Position numbers and translations under genes: made by a program
Notes under the pieces: generated by a model
What the model was told of the DNA's origin: nothing
The model's database searches: none
Seen by the model: the letters and a program-made list of their open reading frames with translations, nothing else
Part shown: positions 1 to 8,886 of the stretch, piece by piece
Numbering within the stretch: position 1 is the first letter of the stretch
Layout of the letters: each line of letters starts with the position of its first letter
Source: Pseudomonadota bacterium
Lineage (GTDB): Bacteria > SAR324 > XYD2-FULL-50-16 > JAHJRI01
Length of the DNA: 42,381 bases
Direction: 5' to 3'
NCBI GenBank assembly: GCA_022360105.1
Contig: JAKSDL010000081.1
Location: 1 to 42,381 of the forward strand

Positions 1-887
1 AAATGAATCCGTTTCCTTGAATTTCCCTATTTCCAATCGACATTTTGCCGGGCAAGATAATCGCAGATTATTTTCACAGCAATATACTTTTAATACCATG
101 TTTATTAAAATATGCAAGGTCTTATCACTATCCCTTCCGCTATCTGAACCTCTAAGAAAGATCGTTTTTTTGCTTTCACATCGGAATTCGCTTAACCAAC
201 ACAGAAAAAACCGCCAGGTTCGTTGGCAAATCCAATTAGAATTTCATTCGCGATTTTAAGACTGTATTTGAGCTTATAATTTTATTAGATCGTAATCAAA
301 AACCATAGCCAATTTTTGCTCCATGGTTAAGATTTTTCCGCTCAACTCTTTCTGATACCTAAAAACATTCGGTTTTGGTGCATTTTAAGCCTTACGGATG
401 TTTAATATCTAAGAAAGTGCCGCAAATTGAGCGATTTTCAACTACCTACATTGTACTTCAGATTTTCCCCTCTGTCTAAACGCTTTGTGGTGATTGAGTT
501 GTGGAGATGGTTTTTAGTTTGTTCAAACTCATTGGTCTGAAGGAGCCTTTCTTGGTGCCGATAACATTTTCTTTCCCAAGTTTTGTTTTCAAAAAAGAAT
601 AGCTTATTTATTGTTGTAAGTTTTGATATTTTTATTTTAAAACTATACACTAGAAGAACATGGACAAAGGGGGGCTGGATATTTGTTCAACGCAAATATC
701 AGGGCTTTGGCAGGTATTGCCCGGTGTGAACATTAAATGGCGGTTTGAAGCAGATCGTAGAAAAAACGAAGTTTGAATTACGCTAACAGGCCATACAAAA
801 GCCAAATTTCATTAAGTACAATGATCTAAACGGTGGTCAAACCACTTACAAATCGACTTATACATATAAAATAGTTAATGAGGCTAT
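1..887. other. Intergenic/upstream region without a convincing gene
   Basis: Short open frames at 17-259 (+) and 438-650 (-) have no recognisable domain, no good ribosome binding site and low-complexity translations, so they are not called. The region is AT-rich. It contains one perfect inverted repeat at 678-700 (listed separately) and a small GTGGT/ACCAC repeat near 834-846. It is presumably the leader and promoter region of the HD-GYP gene that starts at 888. No consensus promoter could be placed with confidence. Confidence 0.5.
678..700. repeat. Perfect 8-bp inverted repeat
   Basis: Arms GATATTTG (678-685) and CAAATATC (693-700) flank a 7-nt loop, about 190 bp upstream of the HD-GYP gene. 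It follows a short G-run. There is no T-tract on either side that would make it a terminator. It could be an operator or chance in AT-rich DNA. Confidence 0.4.
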
Positions 888-2240
888 ATGACTGAAGGAA
901 CTCAAACTAACCAATTTGACGTAAGCATTTCGGAATTGAAGGACACTATGTTTATTGTCTCCTATACGGGATTTGTCGATAAATATCGCCCCATGGACGA
1001 TAAAACCTGTAAGTGGGTCAGGCTAAACTTTAAAGGATCATCGGCTGTAATCAACCGGGCGGGAAATGAGATAAATCTTCCTGTGGAAGAGGTTGAACCG
1101 GGTGATGATCTCTGTGCCATCAACGATTTGCCACCCTCCCTGGTCAATATCTGCAAGGTAAACAGCAAATTGGTAGAAGAGTTGAAAGAGCGTGGCTTTA
1201 CTTCCTTCAAGGTCAATAAAATTTCCCAGGCGCCCCCTAAAAAGCAAGACCTATCCGAGGCAATTGAAGAAGCAAATCGCTTTATCCAGACCATCAAAAA
1301 TAGCGTAAAACTATGTAAAGAAGCCACAAACGCAGTGGAAAACATGATCGATAGTGCCAGGCAAGGAAACACAGACTTGAAGGATATTAAACATCAAGTC
1401 GATACGATAACATCCGGACAGGCATCAGAGGCAATTAGTGCCATGATCAGTCTCAAAGAGAACGATCAAGTATATGCTCATTGCATAGATGTTGCTGTGG
1501 TTTTTCAGATCACTTACAACGAAATTGTCCGAATTAACGGACTCAAGAGCGTCTTCAAGGATGATAAGGAATTAATGCTGGCCGTCTTTCTCCACGATAT
1601 CGGAAAAGCCAAGGTACCCAAGGACATTTTGGACAGCACCTCCCCCTTTAAAAGAGACAGTAAGGAAATGCAACTTATTCGAACCCATCCGGAAGCTGGT
1701 GCCAAATTATTGGAATCGATGGGGATGTCCGATCATATCTGCAATATGGCCCATTATCACCATGTTAAATTTGATCACACCATGTCTTCCAGTTACCCGC
1801 AAGGAACCGAATACAAGGATATTTTTTTTGAAACCAAATTACTGGCATTGGTTGATGCCTACCAGGCACTTACAGCAGGCCGGGGTTACAAAAAATCATG
1901 GACGCCTCCCGCAGTAATGAGATACCTGGATGCCACGGCAGGCGTTGAATTCGACTTAAACCTGTGGCGGGACTTCCAAAAAGCAATGGGACATTATCCC
2001 AGGGGGTCTTTTGTCAAGCTAAGTGACGGATGCTACGGGTTTGTGGTATCAGTTCCGGAAAAAGACATACTACGCCCTCGAGTGGCTGTTATTCGTAATG
2101 CTGAGAATGAAGATCTTGAAAATCAATATCTGGTCGACCTTGCGATTGAACAGGATATCTCCATCGCACAAGACATAGATGTTAAGGAGATATATGGCGA
2201 CAAGGCGCTTGAAGTGTTTACCAATGTGTCTGTTAAATAA
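888..2240 (+). CDS. HD-GYP-like domain protein with divergent GYP motif
   Basis: A 450-residue protein likely to act on, or sense, cyclic di-GMP. An N-terminal domain (about 1-110) is followed by a short helical stretch and an HD domain (about 195-370). Visible metal-site residues are an upstream His (VYAH), H236-D237 in HDIGK, the His of THPEAG, the HYHH pair and the Asp of LVDAYQALT. This order is typical of HD-GYP phosphodiesterases. However, the diagnostic HHExxDGxGYP signature reads HHVKFD...SYP, so the GYP residues and neighbouring Glu are altered. The end (GHYPRGSFVKLSDG...) matches the usual HD-GYP C-terminal extension. GAGG lies 5 nt before the ATG. A PilZ gene follows 55 bp downstream, which supports a c-di-GMP role. 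Activity is uncertain because of the divergent motif. Confidence 0.85.
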   Translation: MTEGTQTNQFDVSISELKDTMFIVSYTGFVDKYRPMDDKTCKWVRLNFKGSSAVINRAGNEINLPVEEVEPGDDLCAINDLPPSLVNICKVNSKLVEELKERGFTSFKVNKISQAPPKKQDLSEAIEEANRFIQTIKNSVKLCKEATNAVENMIDSARQGNTDLKDIKHQVDTITSGQASEAISAMISLKENDQVYAHCIDVAVVFQITYNEIVRINGLKSVFKDDKELMLAVFLHDIGKAKVPKDILDSTSPFKRDSKEMQLIRTHPEAGAKLLESMGMSDHICNMAHYHHVKFDHTMSSSYPQGTEYKDIFFETKLLALVDAYQALTAGRGYKKSWTPPAVMRYLDATAGVEFDLNLWRDFQKAMGHYPRGSFVKLSDGCYGFVVSVPEKDILRPRVAVIRNAENEDLENQYLVDLAIEQDISIAQDIDVKEIYGDKALEVFTNVSVK

Positions 2241-2295
2241 ACTGTAGGACCTAGCTGTTGGACACTCGCAGAAATCCTTAAACCAAAACAAAATT

Positions 2296-2664
2296 ATGGA
2301 TGAAAACAGAAGAAATTTCAGCAGAGTAAAATTTAACTCCAAGGCATATCTAAATTACAACAACTCTCATGAGCAGGTTGATCTTGTAGACATTTCTTTG
2401 AAAGGTGCACTGGTTTCATTCCAGAATCCAATGGATATTGGTTCTGATAGTCCATGCACTTTTGAATTGCATTTGAGCGATTCGGAGATTGTCATGAACA
2501 TCAGTGCGATCATTGTCTATAAAAGGGATGATAACCTGGGTTTGAAATTCGATAACATAGATCTGGAGAGTATGATCCACCTGAGGCGGCTGGTGGAATT
2601 GAATGTGGGTAATCCGGATCAGATTCAAAAAGAATTGTTTTTCCTTGTCTCTCCTACGAAGTAG
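2296..2664 (+). CDS. PilZ domain protein (predicted c-di-GMP receptor)
   Basis: A single-domain PilZ protein of 122 residues. The N-terminal RxxxR element is present (R6...R10 in RRNFSR), as is the D/NxSxxG element (D32-I-S-L-K-G37) and a later LGLKF strand. Together these are the c-di-GMP binding signature of the family. There is no membrane segment, so it is probably a cytosolic effector that changes partner binding with c-di-GMP level. It lies just downstream of the HD-GYP-like gene and is probably cotranscribed. No strong Shine-Dalgarno is visible before the ATG, which may mean coupled or weak translation. Two hairpins downstream (2728-2798) probably end the unit. Confidence 0.88.
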   Translation: MDENRRNFSRVKFNSKAYLNYNNSHEQVDLVDISLKGALVSFQNPMDIGSDSPCTFELHLSDSEIVMNISAIIVYKRDDNLGLKFDNIDLESMIHLRRLVELNVGNPDQIQKELFFLVSPTK

Positions 2665-2727
2665 GACTGACAGGTGAATCATGTGTAAGCTTTAGACCCA
2701 TATCCAGTTGCCAAATCCTTCCTCTTC

Positions 2728-2755
2728 CTAAGAAATTGAATCAGCAATTTCTTAG
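2728..2755 (+). terminator. Perfect 11-bp hairpin downstream of the PilZ gene
   Basis: Arms CTAAGAAATTG (2728-2738) and CAATTTCTTAG (2745-2755) pair perfectly around a 6-nt loop. The hairpin sits 64 bp after the PilZ stop codon. There is no immediate T-run, so it may be a processing or regulatory stem rather than a classical intrinsic terminator. A second hairpin with a T-tract follows at 2784-2805. Confidence 0.5.
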
Positions 2756-2783
2756 CCTAGACACATAGTCAGTCAGATAGCTA

Positions 2784-2805
2784 CTACCAATATGGTAGGA
2801 TTTTT
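2784..2805 (+). terminator. Hairpin plus T-tract (candidate intrinsic terminator)
   Basis: Arms CTACCA (2784-2789) and TGGTAG (2793-2798) with a 3-nt loop are followed by GA and TTTTT (2801-2805). This is a short but plausible rho-independent terminator for the HD-GYP/PilZ unit, ahead of the FBPase gene. Confidence 0.45.
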
Positions 2806-2913
2806 GCTAGCCTTACAGGTCATTAACCATTCAAACGATAGCGAAACCTCGTTGTTTGCCTGTCTGTTTCCAAGGGTAAACTGCAATAAAACTGCTTAAT
2901 AAAAGAGAGTCAT

Positions 2914-4731
2914 ATGTCCCCCGCAAGAAAAGACAAATCATCATCTGTTACGCAGAAATTCTCTGAAATTGATAAGCTCGCCCAGGCCTTATTGCAGTTA
3001 GACACTCAATTGAATTCCAATATTCCGGCAACCTTGTTCATCAGCGATTTACATGGGGAAGGAGACCGATTTATCTCTATCCTGCGCGGTCGATTCGGAA
3101 TGTTATATCAGACATGTATTGAAGCACTTCCCAAAACTTTCAGTACGGACAAAATACAATACCTGGTGAAAATTATTCGGAAACAGCGCTACATTAAAGA
3201 TGATAATATCAAGATGGACATGCAGGATATCATCATGTGCTTCATTGAAATCCTGCGTTATAAATTCAGCAATATCGATCGTACCATATCCGAATCCCTG
3301 GGACCTGAATACCGCAGTATTATCAGCCGTTTGATTTCCGGATTGCCTGTTCCCGACTACGTCTTTGAGGAAGATATCATCTCCGAACGGATCATCCATT
3401 ATCTTTCACAATCGATCAAAAAAGTCCTGTTAGACAGAATCATGGTCCTTGGGGATATTTTTGACCGGGGCCCGCAACCGGATAAGATAATCAGGATCTT
3501 GTCATCCAAGTGGTACAAAGACATGGTTTATTACGTTTTTGGGAATCATGATATCCTCTGGATGGGGGCAGCTGCCGGCAGTCGATCTTTAATAGCCGAA
3601 GCCATGAGGATCAGCAGTCGTTATGATCACATGGATTTGATGCACCGATTGGGTTTTGACATTTCTAAACTGGTGAAGTTTGCTGTTTCAACTTACCCGG
3701 CAGAAAAAGTAACCGGCAAGTTCAAGGCAAAAACAGATCAGGCCAGAAGCATGGAAAAAGCGTTAGCTGTTATCCAATTTAAACTGGAGGAAAAGACCAT
3801 CAAGAAACATCCCGAATTTGGAATGGATTCCAGATTATGGTTGAAAAAACTGGCGACCATGCTGAAAAACGGAAAAACCGAGTTATTAAATGACACCCAT
3901 TTTCCGACTATTGACTTGAGCAACCCGCATAAGCTCACAAAAGAAGAACAGGAAGTAATTAATGACCTTGAATATCAATTCAAAACCAACAAAAAATTAA
4001 AAAAACTACTGGATTTCTTCTTTGACAAAGGACAGACCTATATCATTCACAATGATATGTTGAACATTCATGCCCTGATACCTTCCAATCAGAACAGGGA
4101 ATTCGAAGAATTTCTTAACCGCAGGGGCAAGGACCTGCTGGACCATGTTCAGGAGAGTATTGAGAGGATTGGCAAGGCTTATCTTTCCGGAAAAAAGCAG
4201 CGTGAAAAAGACCTGGCCCTGATGTTCTATTTATGGTGCGGACCTAAATCTCCGTTTTTTGGCAAAGACGCCATGAAGACGTTTGAAAGGTATTTTTTGC
4301 TGGACAAAGAAACTCACAAAGAAAGAACGTTATACTGGTCCAAAAACCTGGAAACTGACGAATTTAAGCAGCTAATTATGCAGGAATTTGGAACAAACAG
4401 AATCATTTTCGGGCATACTCCGGTCGACTTTACTAAAGGAAAACAAATGGCCAGTGGAGACGGCGTGGCTATAAACATTGATGGAGGATTTGCCGCAGCA
4501 TACTACAATCGAGGTCATGCTTTGGTACACACCCCTTTCCAGCTCTATGGTATTATTCTTCCGACACCGGAAGAATTGAAACAGGCTTCACTGAATTTAG
4601 AAACAGTGCCATTATCTGTTGAAATTATTGATCAATTTTACTCACCAGTGAAATTTAAAGACACTTCCGAAGGAAAGCTTGTCAAAGCCAAAAGAGACAA
4701 GATTATTAATGAAATTCGATCGCTATCCTAA
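2914..4731 (+). CDS. fbp: Class III fructose-1,6-bisphosphatase
   Basis: Predicted to hydrolyse fructose-1,6-bisphosphate to fructose-6-phosphate in gluconeogenesis. It belongs to the large calcineurin-fold class first known from Bacillus. Metallophosphatase motifs are all visible: D45-L-H47-G, G180-D-I-F-D184-R-G, G210-N-H-D213 and G500-H501-T-P. Family-specific text after GNHD (WMGAAAGSR) is also present. Length is 605 residues, slightly shorter than the roughly 670-residue Bacillus enzyme as remembered. AGAGAG precedes the ATG at 2914. The next gene, 48 bp downstream, is a GlpX-like homologue from a different FBPase class. Since that one has lost metal ligands, this protein is probably the working FBPase of the pair. 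Confidence 0.93.
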   Translation: MSPARKDKSSSVTQKFSEIDKLAQALLQLDTQLNSNIPATLFISDLHGEGDRFISILRGRFGMLYQTCIEALPKTFSTDKIQYLVKIIRKQRYIKDDNIKMDMQDIIMCFIEILRYKFSNIDRTISESLGPEYRSIISRLISGLPVPDYVFEEDIISERIIHYLSQSIKKVLLDRIMVLGDIFDRGPQPDKIIRILSSKWYKDMVYYVFGNHDILWMGAAAGSRSLIAEAMRISSRYDHMDLMHRLGFDISKLVKFAVSTYPAEKVTGKFKAKTDQARSMEKALAVIQFKLEEKTIKKHPEFGMDSRLWLKKLATMLKNGKTELLNDTHFPTIDLSNPHKLTKEEQEVINDLEYQFKTNKKLKKLLDFFFDKGQTYIIHNDMLNIHALIPSNQNREFEEFLNRRGKDLLDHVQESIERIGKAYLSGKKQREKDLALMFYLWCGPKSPFFGKDAMKTFERYFLLDKETHKERTLYWSKNLETDEFKQLIMQEFGTNRIIFGHTPVDFTKGKQMASGDGVAINIDGGFAAAYYNRGHALVHTPFQLYGIILPTPEELKQASLNLETVPLSVEIIDQFYSPVKFKDTSEGKLVKAKRDKIINEIRSLS

Positions 4732-4779
4732 CAATTAAGGTATTGAAGAAAAAAAACAGTCAGAATCTATGAGGATGAG

Positions 4780-5727
4780 ATGGATGTAAACTACGGTATG
4801 GAAATCGTTCGAGCAACCGAAATTGCTGCCCTTAGTGCTGCCAGAATACAAGGATTGGGGGATACCGATCATATTCTTAACTACACAAGAGAAGCTTTTT
4901 ATAAAACATTAAACAGACTTCAGATCGACGGGATTATTAAAAACGATAGATTTTTTAATAGAAAAAACACCTTTCAAATGCTCAACCATATCGGACGAGG
5001 CGGACCTAAAATGGATGTACTCGCAATTGCATTGGAAGGCCACCATGCTGCTGCGAACGGTCGAAGTAATTCTATTTCCTGCGCTATCATAGCCAATGAA
5101 GATGTGATTCAGAATGTGCCTAATCTTACTATGAATAAAATTGTGGTTGGGCAGGAAGCCTATGGCGCAGTTGACATTGACCAGCCGCCAGCCATTAACG
5201 TGAGAAGGGTTGCCAGGGCGCTTGGGAAATACACGGAAAGTGTTACTGTATGTATTTTAGACAAGGCTCGTCACCGAAGAATTATCCATGAAGTTCAGAA
5301 CTCAGGAGCAAGAATAAAGCTGATTTCAGAGGGCGAAATTTCCGGTTGCCTGGCAGCAATCACTGACAAAAAAGTGGATCTGTTTATGGGATATGGGTTT
5401 GCTCCCGAAGGTGTAATGATTGCAGCTGCCATTAAGTGTCTTGGTGGATACATTGAAGGCAAAATAGTATATGAAAACGATCGCGACAAAGAAATGGCCG
5501 CTACACTCGGAATTACGAACTATGACAAGGTATTTCGCACGGAAGATTTGATATTGTCCAACGAAGTTGCCTTTGCAGCAACAGGTGTAACGGATGGCGA
5601 ATTTTTAGACGGTGTTGTTTTTACTTCGAATGGGGCAGTGACTCATTCATTTGTTGCTCGAGGCGAATCTCACACATTCAGGAAACTTGAAACCCGCCAT
5701 TTCTTTGACTACAAACCTGTATACTAA
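4780..5727 (+). CDS. GlpX-like (class II FBPase family) protein with degenerate active site
   Basis: A 315-residue protein that aligns by eye along its length with GlpX: an RxTExAAL start, a VGQEAYGAVDID stretch for GlpX VGPGAKGTIDLN, GFAPEGV for GGAPEGV, and an ATGVTDGEFLDGV segment near the end. Two metal-binding motifs are broken. The GEGEIDEAP loop has become NDRFFNRKN (about 55-63), and the DPIEGT loop reads IALEGH (83-88), losing the Asp and the Thr. E86 and E210 (APEG) and the D28/D30 region remain. FBPase activity is therefore doubtful; it may be a regulatory or substrate-shifted homologue. A GAGGATGAG ribosome site precedes the ATG. It follows the intact class III FBPase and is likely cotranscribed with it. 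Confidence 0.85.
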   Translation: MDVNYGMEIVRATEIAALSAARIQGLGDTDHILNYTREAFYKTLNRLQIDGIIKNDRFFNRKNTFQMLNHIGRGGPKMDVLAIALEGHHAAANGRSNSISCAIIANEDVIQNVPNLTMNKIVVGQEAYGAVDIDQPPAINVRRVARALGKYTESVTVCILDKARHRRIIHEVQNSGARIKLISEGEISGCLAAITDKKVDLFMGYGFAPEGVMIAAAIKCLGGYIEGKIVYENDRDKEMAATLGITNYDKVFRTEDLILSNEVAFAATGVTDGEFLDGVVFTSNGAVTHSFVARGESHTFRKLETRHFFDYKPVY

Positions 5728-5883
5728 CAACCGACACTTTTTGTTGTTTTTGAATCGCGTGAATGAATATCGGCTGCAAAAGGTTGCTTCATCGCATCCT
5801 GGTTTGCCCTGAGCAGCCTATTCTCATCTATATTTAGAAAACTCGTTTGAAAACAATATTATAAAGTACAAAATAGTGGATAC

Positions 5884-5903
5884 AGTAGCCGGCATCGGCT
5901 ACT
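5884..5903 (+). promoter_or_regulatory. Perfect 8-bp hairpin just before the deacetylase start codon
   Basis: Arms AGTAGCCG (5884-5891) and CGGCTACT (5896-5903) enclose a 4-nt loop (GCAT). The stem ends 8 nt before the ATG at 5912, where the ribosome binding site should be, and no Shine-Dalgarno is visible nearby. It could limit translation initiation or act as a protein site. It also argues that the in-frame GTG at 5876 is not the start. Confidence 0.5.
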
Positions 5904-5911
5904 TAATAATA

Positions 5912-7162
5912 ATGATTTCATTGAAAAACAAAAGAAACGTAATTATTGGTACAATTGTCATCCTGTTGGCTTTAGGGTCCATGCCGTTCGCATTCTATAT
6001 GTTCAGCCCCGAGTTTCCTGAAACAGTTCCGTCTGCTGACAAAGTAGATCATGATGATAATCGTAGCAGGCAGCAAATTGAGTTGTTTGATAAATTCACT
6101 CGATACCTGCGGCTGAACCACGGTGGGATCATTGAATCTGACAAACTTGATCCCGGTGATATTGATTCCGACATTTCTCATGAAGACCAGCTATTTTTCA
6201 TCCATAAGTACAGGATTATAAACGACAAGCTAATAATCCAATTAATTCGGAGTTTCGGGAAATCAGAACAGATCAGTTACAAAATCCGCAAATTTACTTA
6301 CCAAAATAAAGAATTAAATAAGCCGGATAGTTATGAAGTGATTTTTTATCAAAATGAGCTGCCTTGGGTCTCGGTAAAAATGGAATGGGCAAACGAAAAG
6401 CTTTATCAAGAAAGGCAGCAAATTCAATACACGGAAGTCACCGAGCAATCCAGGGTTGATCAAATTGAACCAGCTTCGCCTGCACCATTTCGTGATCAGG
6501 CAAAACTGGTGATCGTCATCGATGACGTTGGCAACAACATGGATGTTTTTCAAAAATTTTTACAGTTGGAATACGAGTTAACCTATTCAATTCTACCACA
6601 GCTGCCTTTAAGTCATGTCACAGCGGAACTTGCTCATAAGGCTGGTCATGATATCATGTTGCATCTACCAATGCAGCCCAAAGAATGGCCTAGATTTAAT
6701 CCTGGAAACGGTGCCCTGTTCCTGTCAGATTCGGAAGATGTGATTAAGGAAAAAATGAAGATTAATCTTCAATCAGTGCCCTATGTTGTTGGCGTGAATA
6801 ACCATATGGGTTCTGCATATACTCAGTATCCACCGGGGTTGGATGTCCTGATGAAAATCCTGAATAATAACAATCTGTTCTTTATGGATAGTAAAACAGC
6901 CCCCGGCGACATCACCAGGGACACGGCCAGAAACAACAATGTTCAATACATTTCCAGAAACATATTTTTAGACAACTTCCAGGATAAGGAATATATCAAA
7001 GGTCAGCTGTTAAAAGCCGCAAGAATAGCCCGGAAAAACGGTCGAGCCATAGCAATTGGTCATCCTTACCATACTACTTATCAAGTCCTCTCAGAACAAC
7101 TCCCACTGCTCAAGCAAGAAGGCATTGAAATCACTCCTGTATCGGAAATAGTCAGTAGATAG
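5912..7162 (+). CDS. Divergent polysaccharide deacetylase family protein (YibQ/DUF610 type)
   Basis: A predicted envelope protein of 416 residues from the ATG at 5912. The N-terminus (KNKRNVIIGTIVILLALG) forms one signal anchor, so the bulk would be periplasmic. The C-terminal half carries the divergent polysaccharide deacetylase domain: VIVIDDVGNN with D204/D205, then MLHLPMQP, VNNHMGS with H298, and FFMDSKTAP. The N-terminal half is a variable extracytoplasmic region. The family is common in proteobacteria and its substrate is unknown. An in-frame GTG at 5876 would add 12 residues, but that stretch forms a hairpin and is probably leader. It lies 184 bp after the GlpX-like gene and may be a separate unit. 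Confidence 0.85.
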   Translation: MISLKNKRNVIIGTIVILLALGSMPFAFYMFSPEFPETVPSADKVDHDDNRSRQQIELFDKFTRYLRLNHGGIIESDKLDPGDIDSDISHEDQLFFIHKYRIINDKLIIQLIRSFGKSEQISYKIRKFTYQNKELNKPDSYEVIFYQNELPWVSVKMEWANEKLYQERQQIQYTEVTEQSRVDQIEPASPAPFRDQAKLVIVIDDVGNNMDVFQKFLQLEYELTYSILPQLPLSHVTAELAHKAGHDIMLHLPMQPKEWPRFNPGNGALFLSDSEDVIKEKMKINLQSVPYVVGVNNHMGSAYTQYPPGLDVLMKILNNNNLFFMDSKTAPGDITRDTARNNNVQYISRNIFLDNFQDKEYIKGQLLKAARIARKNGRAIAIGHPYHTTYQVLSEQLPLLKQEGIEITPVSEIVSR

Positions 7163-7280
7163 CTTTAACGCCTTACCACATTCACAATCGGTAAAAACAA
7201 ATTCAAATCATAACATTGTATTAAATTTTCAGGTCTCTATTGGATAGGGAGGCTTTTTAGAAGGGAGCTGACAAGAGATC

Positions 7281-7313
7281 CATCGGCAGATGGCAACAAT
7301 TCATCTGCCGATG
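7281..7313. terminator. Perfect 12-bp inverted repeat between convergent genes
   Basis: CATCGGCAGATG (7281-7292) and CATCTGCCGATG (7302-7313) are exact inverted copies with a 9-nt loop. The repeat sits between the end of the deacetylase gene (+, 7162) and the end of the 428-residue gene (-, 7326). Position and strength fit a bidirectional terminator, although no clear T-run follows on either strand. Confidence 0.6.
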
Positions 7314-7325
7314 TTAAATCATCAA

Positions 7326-8612
7326 TCAGCTTTTCTTGCCGGGTGCACCTACTTCTTCAGGTCTGATCCTGGTAACACGCCTTGGTCGTCTTGGAGAAGG
7401 AACTCTTGTGCCTGAGCTCGGAGGTTCAGGAACCTGCACATTTCCAACATCGAGTTCATCTTTGGTGAGATCTACTTTTTGAAACTTTCTACGTCTGGTT
7501 CCGTCACTGGCCCCAGGAGCTCTTCTTTTAAACGGTCTGGCTTGAGGAGTTGTTCCTTCTGGTGCAGCTGAAGGTTGTGTCTCCGTAGGTCCCGGTTCAC
7601 TTGGTGATGGCATGGAATCAGCAATACTATCCGCTGCCAGCTTGGTTCTTGTCGACACAGGAGTCAATTGAGGTTGCAGCATCGGTCCAGTGGCTTTAAG
7701 CAATGAGGTATACAAATCACGTGATCGGTCGGTTGCTTCTCTCAGCTTGGTATCCTGGATGTGATTCAACATGTCATAAAGTCTGTCGCCGATAAGAAGC
7801 TTTTTATCTTCTTCCTCGCGCTTGGAAACAGCATCAAATTGCAGGTTATTAATAATCTTGTTACGGGTGAGTTCTTTGATTTTAGCTCTTTTTATTAATT
7901 CGCAAAGCTCTTTGAAAACCAGTGTGTCTGTAATTTTCAAATAATGCTCACCGCTTTCATCAAAAGAAACAAAGTTTTGATGAAGGATTTTCTCGATATT
8001 AAAATAGACCTGTTCGATAATCTCAGTTCCACCCTGGATTGGCAGGAAGATCTGCGTACAGTTCACAGTTTCCCCCGTTGCGGTAATCCGGTATCCGACA
8101 TGAATATCAAGCCCTTGTTTAATAGTGTCTGATAATACGACATCTGCTGGTGTCGGCACGGCTTGTTTGCCAATTAAAGTTACGTCGCGTAACAACCGGC
8201 CCGCCATGTCTGCCCTGTTTTGCAGTTGGGAAACCAGTTTTTCCACTTCTCTTCTTAGCAAACTATTGACATTTCCCTCAAATAACATGTTGGTTATGCC
8301 GAAATGAGTCGACTGAGGGACCGCGCTAAAATAGTAACCCATGAGAGATTGATACAATACCTTGGCGAAATTCAAGAGAATAACATCTTGATCCGTCTCG
8401 AAGGGAATGGCCAGTACTGCTCTTTCCGAATCACTGATAGGGGAGTCTAATGTTAATCTAACTGCAGGCTCTGCGTGGATAAATTCCCTTAAACCTTCAA
8501 CAATCGTGGAAATTATCGTTTCCTGATCCTCATATTTAATATAGGGATCTTTCCCCAACATATAGCTACGTCCTGGGCTGCATTCTTCTTTTTGCCAGAT
8601 TGATTCCGTCAT
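7326..8612 (-). CDS. Conserved-looking protein of unknown function with basic/proline-rich tail
   Basis: A 428-residue protein of no family I recognise. It has no signal peptide or membrane segment, so it is probably cytosolic. Residues 1 to about 310 look folded, with mixed alpha/beta composition. Residues about 320-428 are rich in Pro, Ser, Thr and Arg (for example PFKRRAPGASDGTRRRKF and PSPRRPRRVTRIRP) and are predicted to be disordered and strongly basic, which could bind nucleic acid or an acidic partner. A good ribosome site (GGAG, 6 nt) precedes the ATG. It is the last gene of a same-strand block with two TPR proteins and a 629-residue unknown, but the 274-bp gap upstream suggests its own promoter. 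Confidence 0.75.
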   Translation of the reverse strand: MTESIWQKEECSPGRSYMLGKDPYIKYEDQETIISTIVEGLREFIHAEPAVRLTLDSPISDSERAVLAIPFETDQDVILLNFAKVLYQSLMGYYFSAVPQSTHFGITNMLFEGNVNSLLRREVEKLVSQLQNRADMAGRLLRDVTLIGKQAVPTPADVVLSDTIKQGLDIHVGYRITATGETVNCTQIFLPIQGGTEIIEQVYFNIEKILHQNFVSFDESGEHYLKITDTLVFKELCELIKRAKIKELTRNKIINNLQFDAVSKREEEDKKLLIGDRLYDMLNHIQDTKLREATDRSRDLYTSLLKATGPMLQPQLTPVSTRTKLAADSIADSMPSPSEPGPTETQPSAAPEGTTPQARPFKRRAPGASDGTRRRKFQKVDLTKDELDVGNVQVPEPPSSGTRVPSPRRPRRVTRIRPEEVGAPGKKS

Positions 8613-8729
8613 ATGCTCTCCAGATTTGATTACTATTGAGTCTACGTTTTTTAACCGGGTAATATGGGACTTTGGTAATGCGATTTCCAGACGAATGCAA
8701 GATACATGGCTTACACATTCATCTCAAAA

Positions 8730-8777
8730 GGTATCTACTGACATTAACTGAACTGTTGTCTCAATTAGGTAGATACC
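8730..8777. repeat. Spaced perfect 9-bp inverted repeat
   Basis: GGTATCTAC (8730-8738) and GTAGATACC (8769-8777) are exact inverted copies separated by 30 nt. They lie between the 534-residue TPR gene and the 428-residue gene, within the likely leader of the latter. The pair could be a dimer operator or a long-loop RNA stem. The arms resemble the TACC/GGTA hairpins seen elsewhere in the window. Confidence 0.4.
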
Positions 8778-8828
8778 GATCGCTATAACGCTATACATGA
8801 TATAATTCAAACTACTGAATTCTTCCTA

Positions 8829-8857
8829 ACCTTATTGTTAAAAAGGGTATTTGTCAA
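8829..8857 (-). promoter_or_regulatory. Candidate sigma70 promoter for the 428-residue gene
   Basis: On the minus strand, TTGACA (8857-8852) is followed after 17 nt by TAAGGT (8834-8829). The -35 is consensus and the -10 is poor. A transcript from here would have a leader of about 200 nt containing the inverted repeat at 8730-8777. Confidence 0.25.
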
Positions 8858-8886
8858 TAAAGCGGGAGGAAAAGCAGGATTCCGAC

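Noticed and set aside
17..259. 80-residue open frame on the plus strand
   Set aside because: No domain, no ribosome site, composition of AT-rich non-coding DNA.
438..650. 70-residue open frame on the minus strand
   Set aside because: Low-complexity translation and no start signals.
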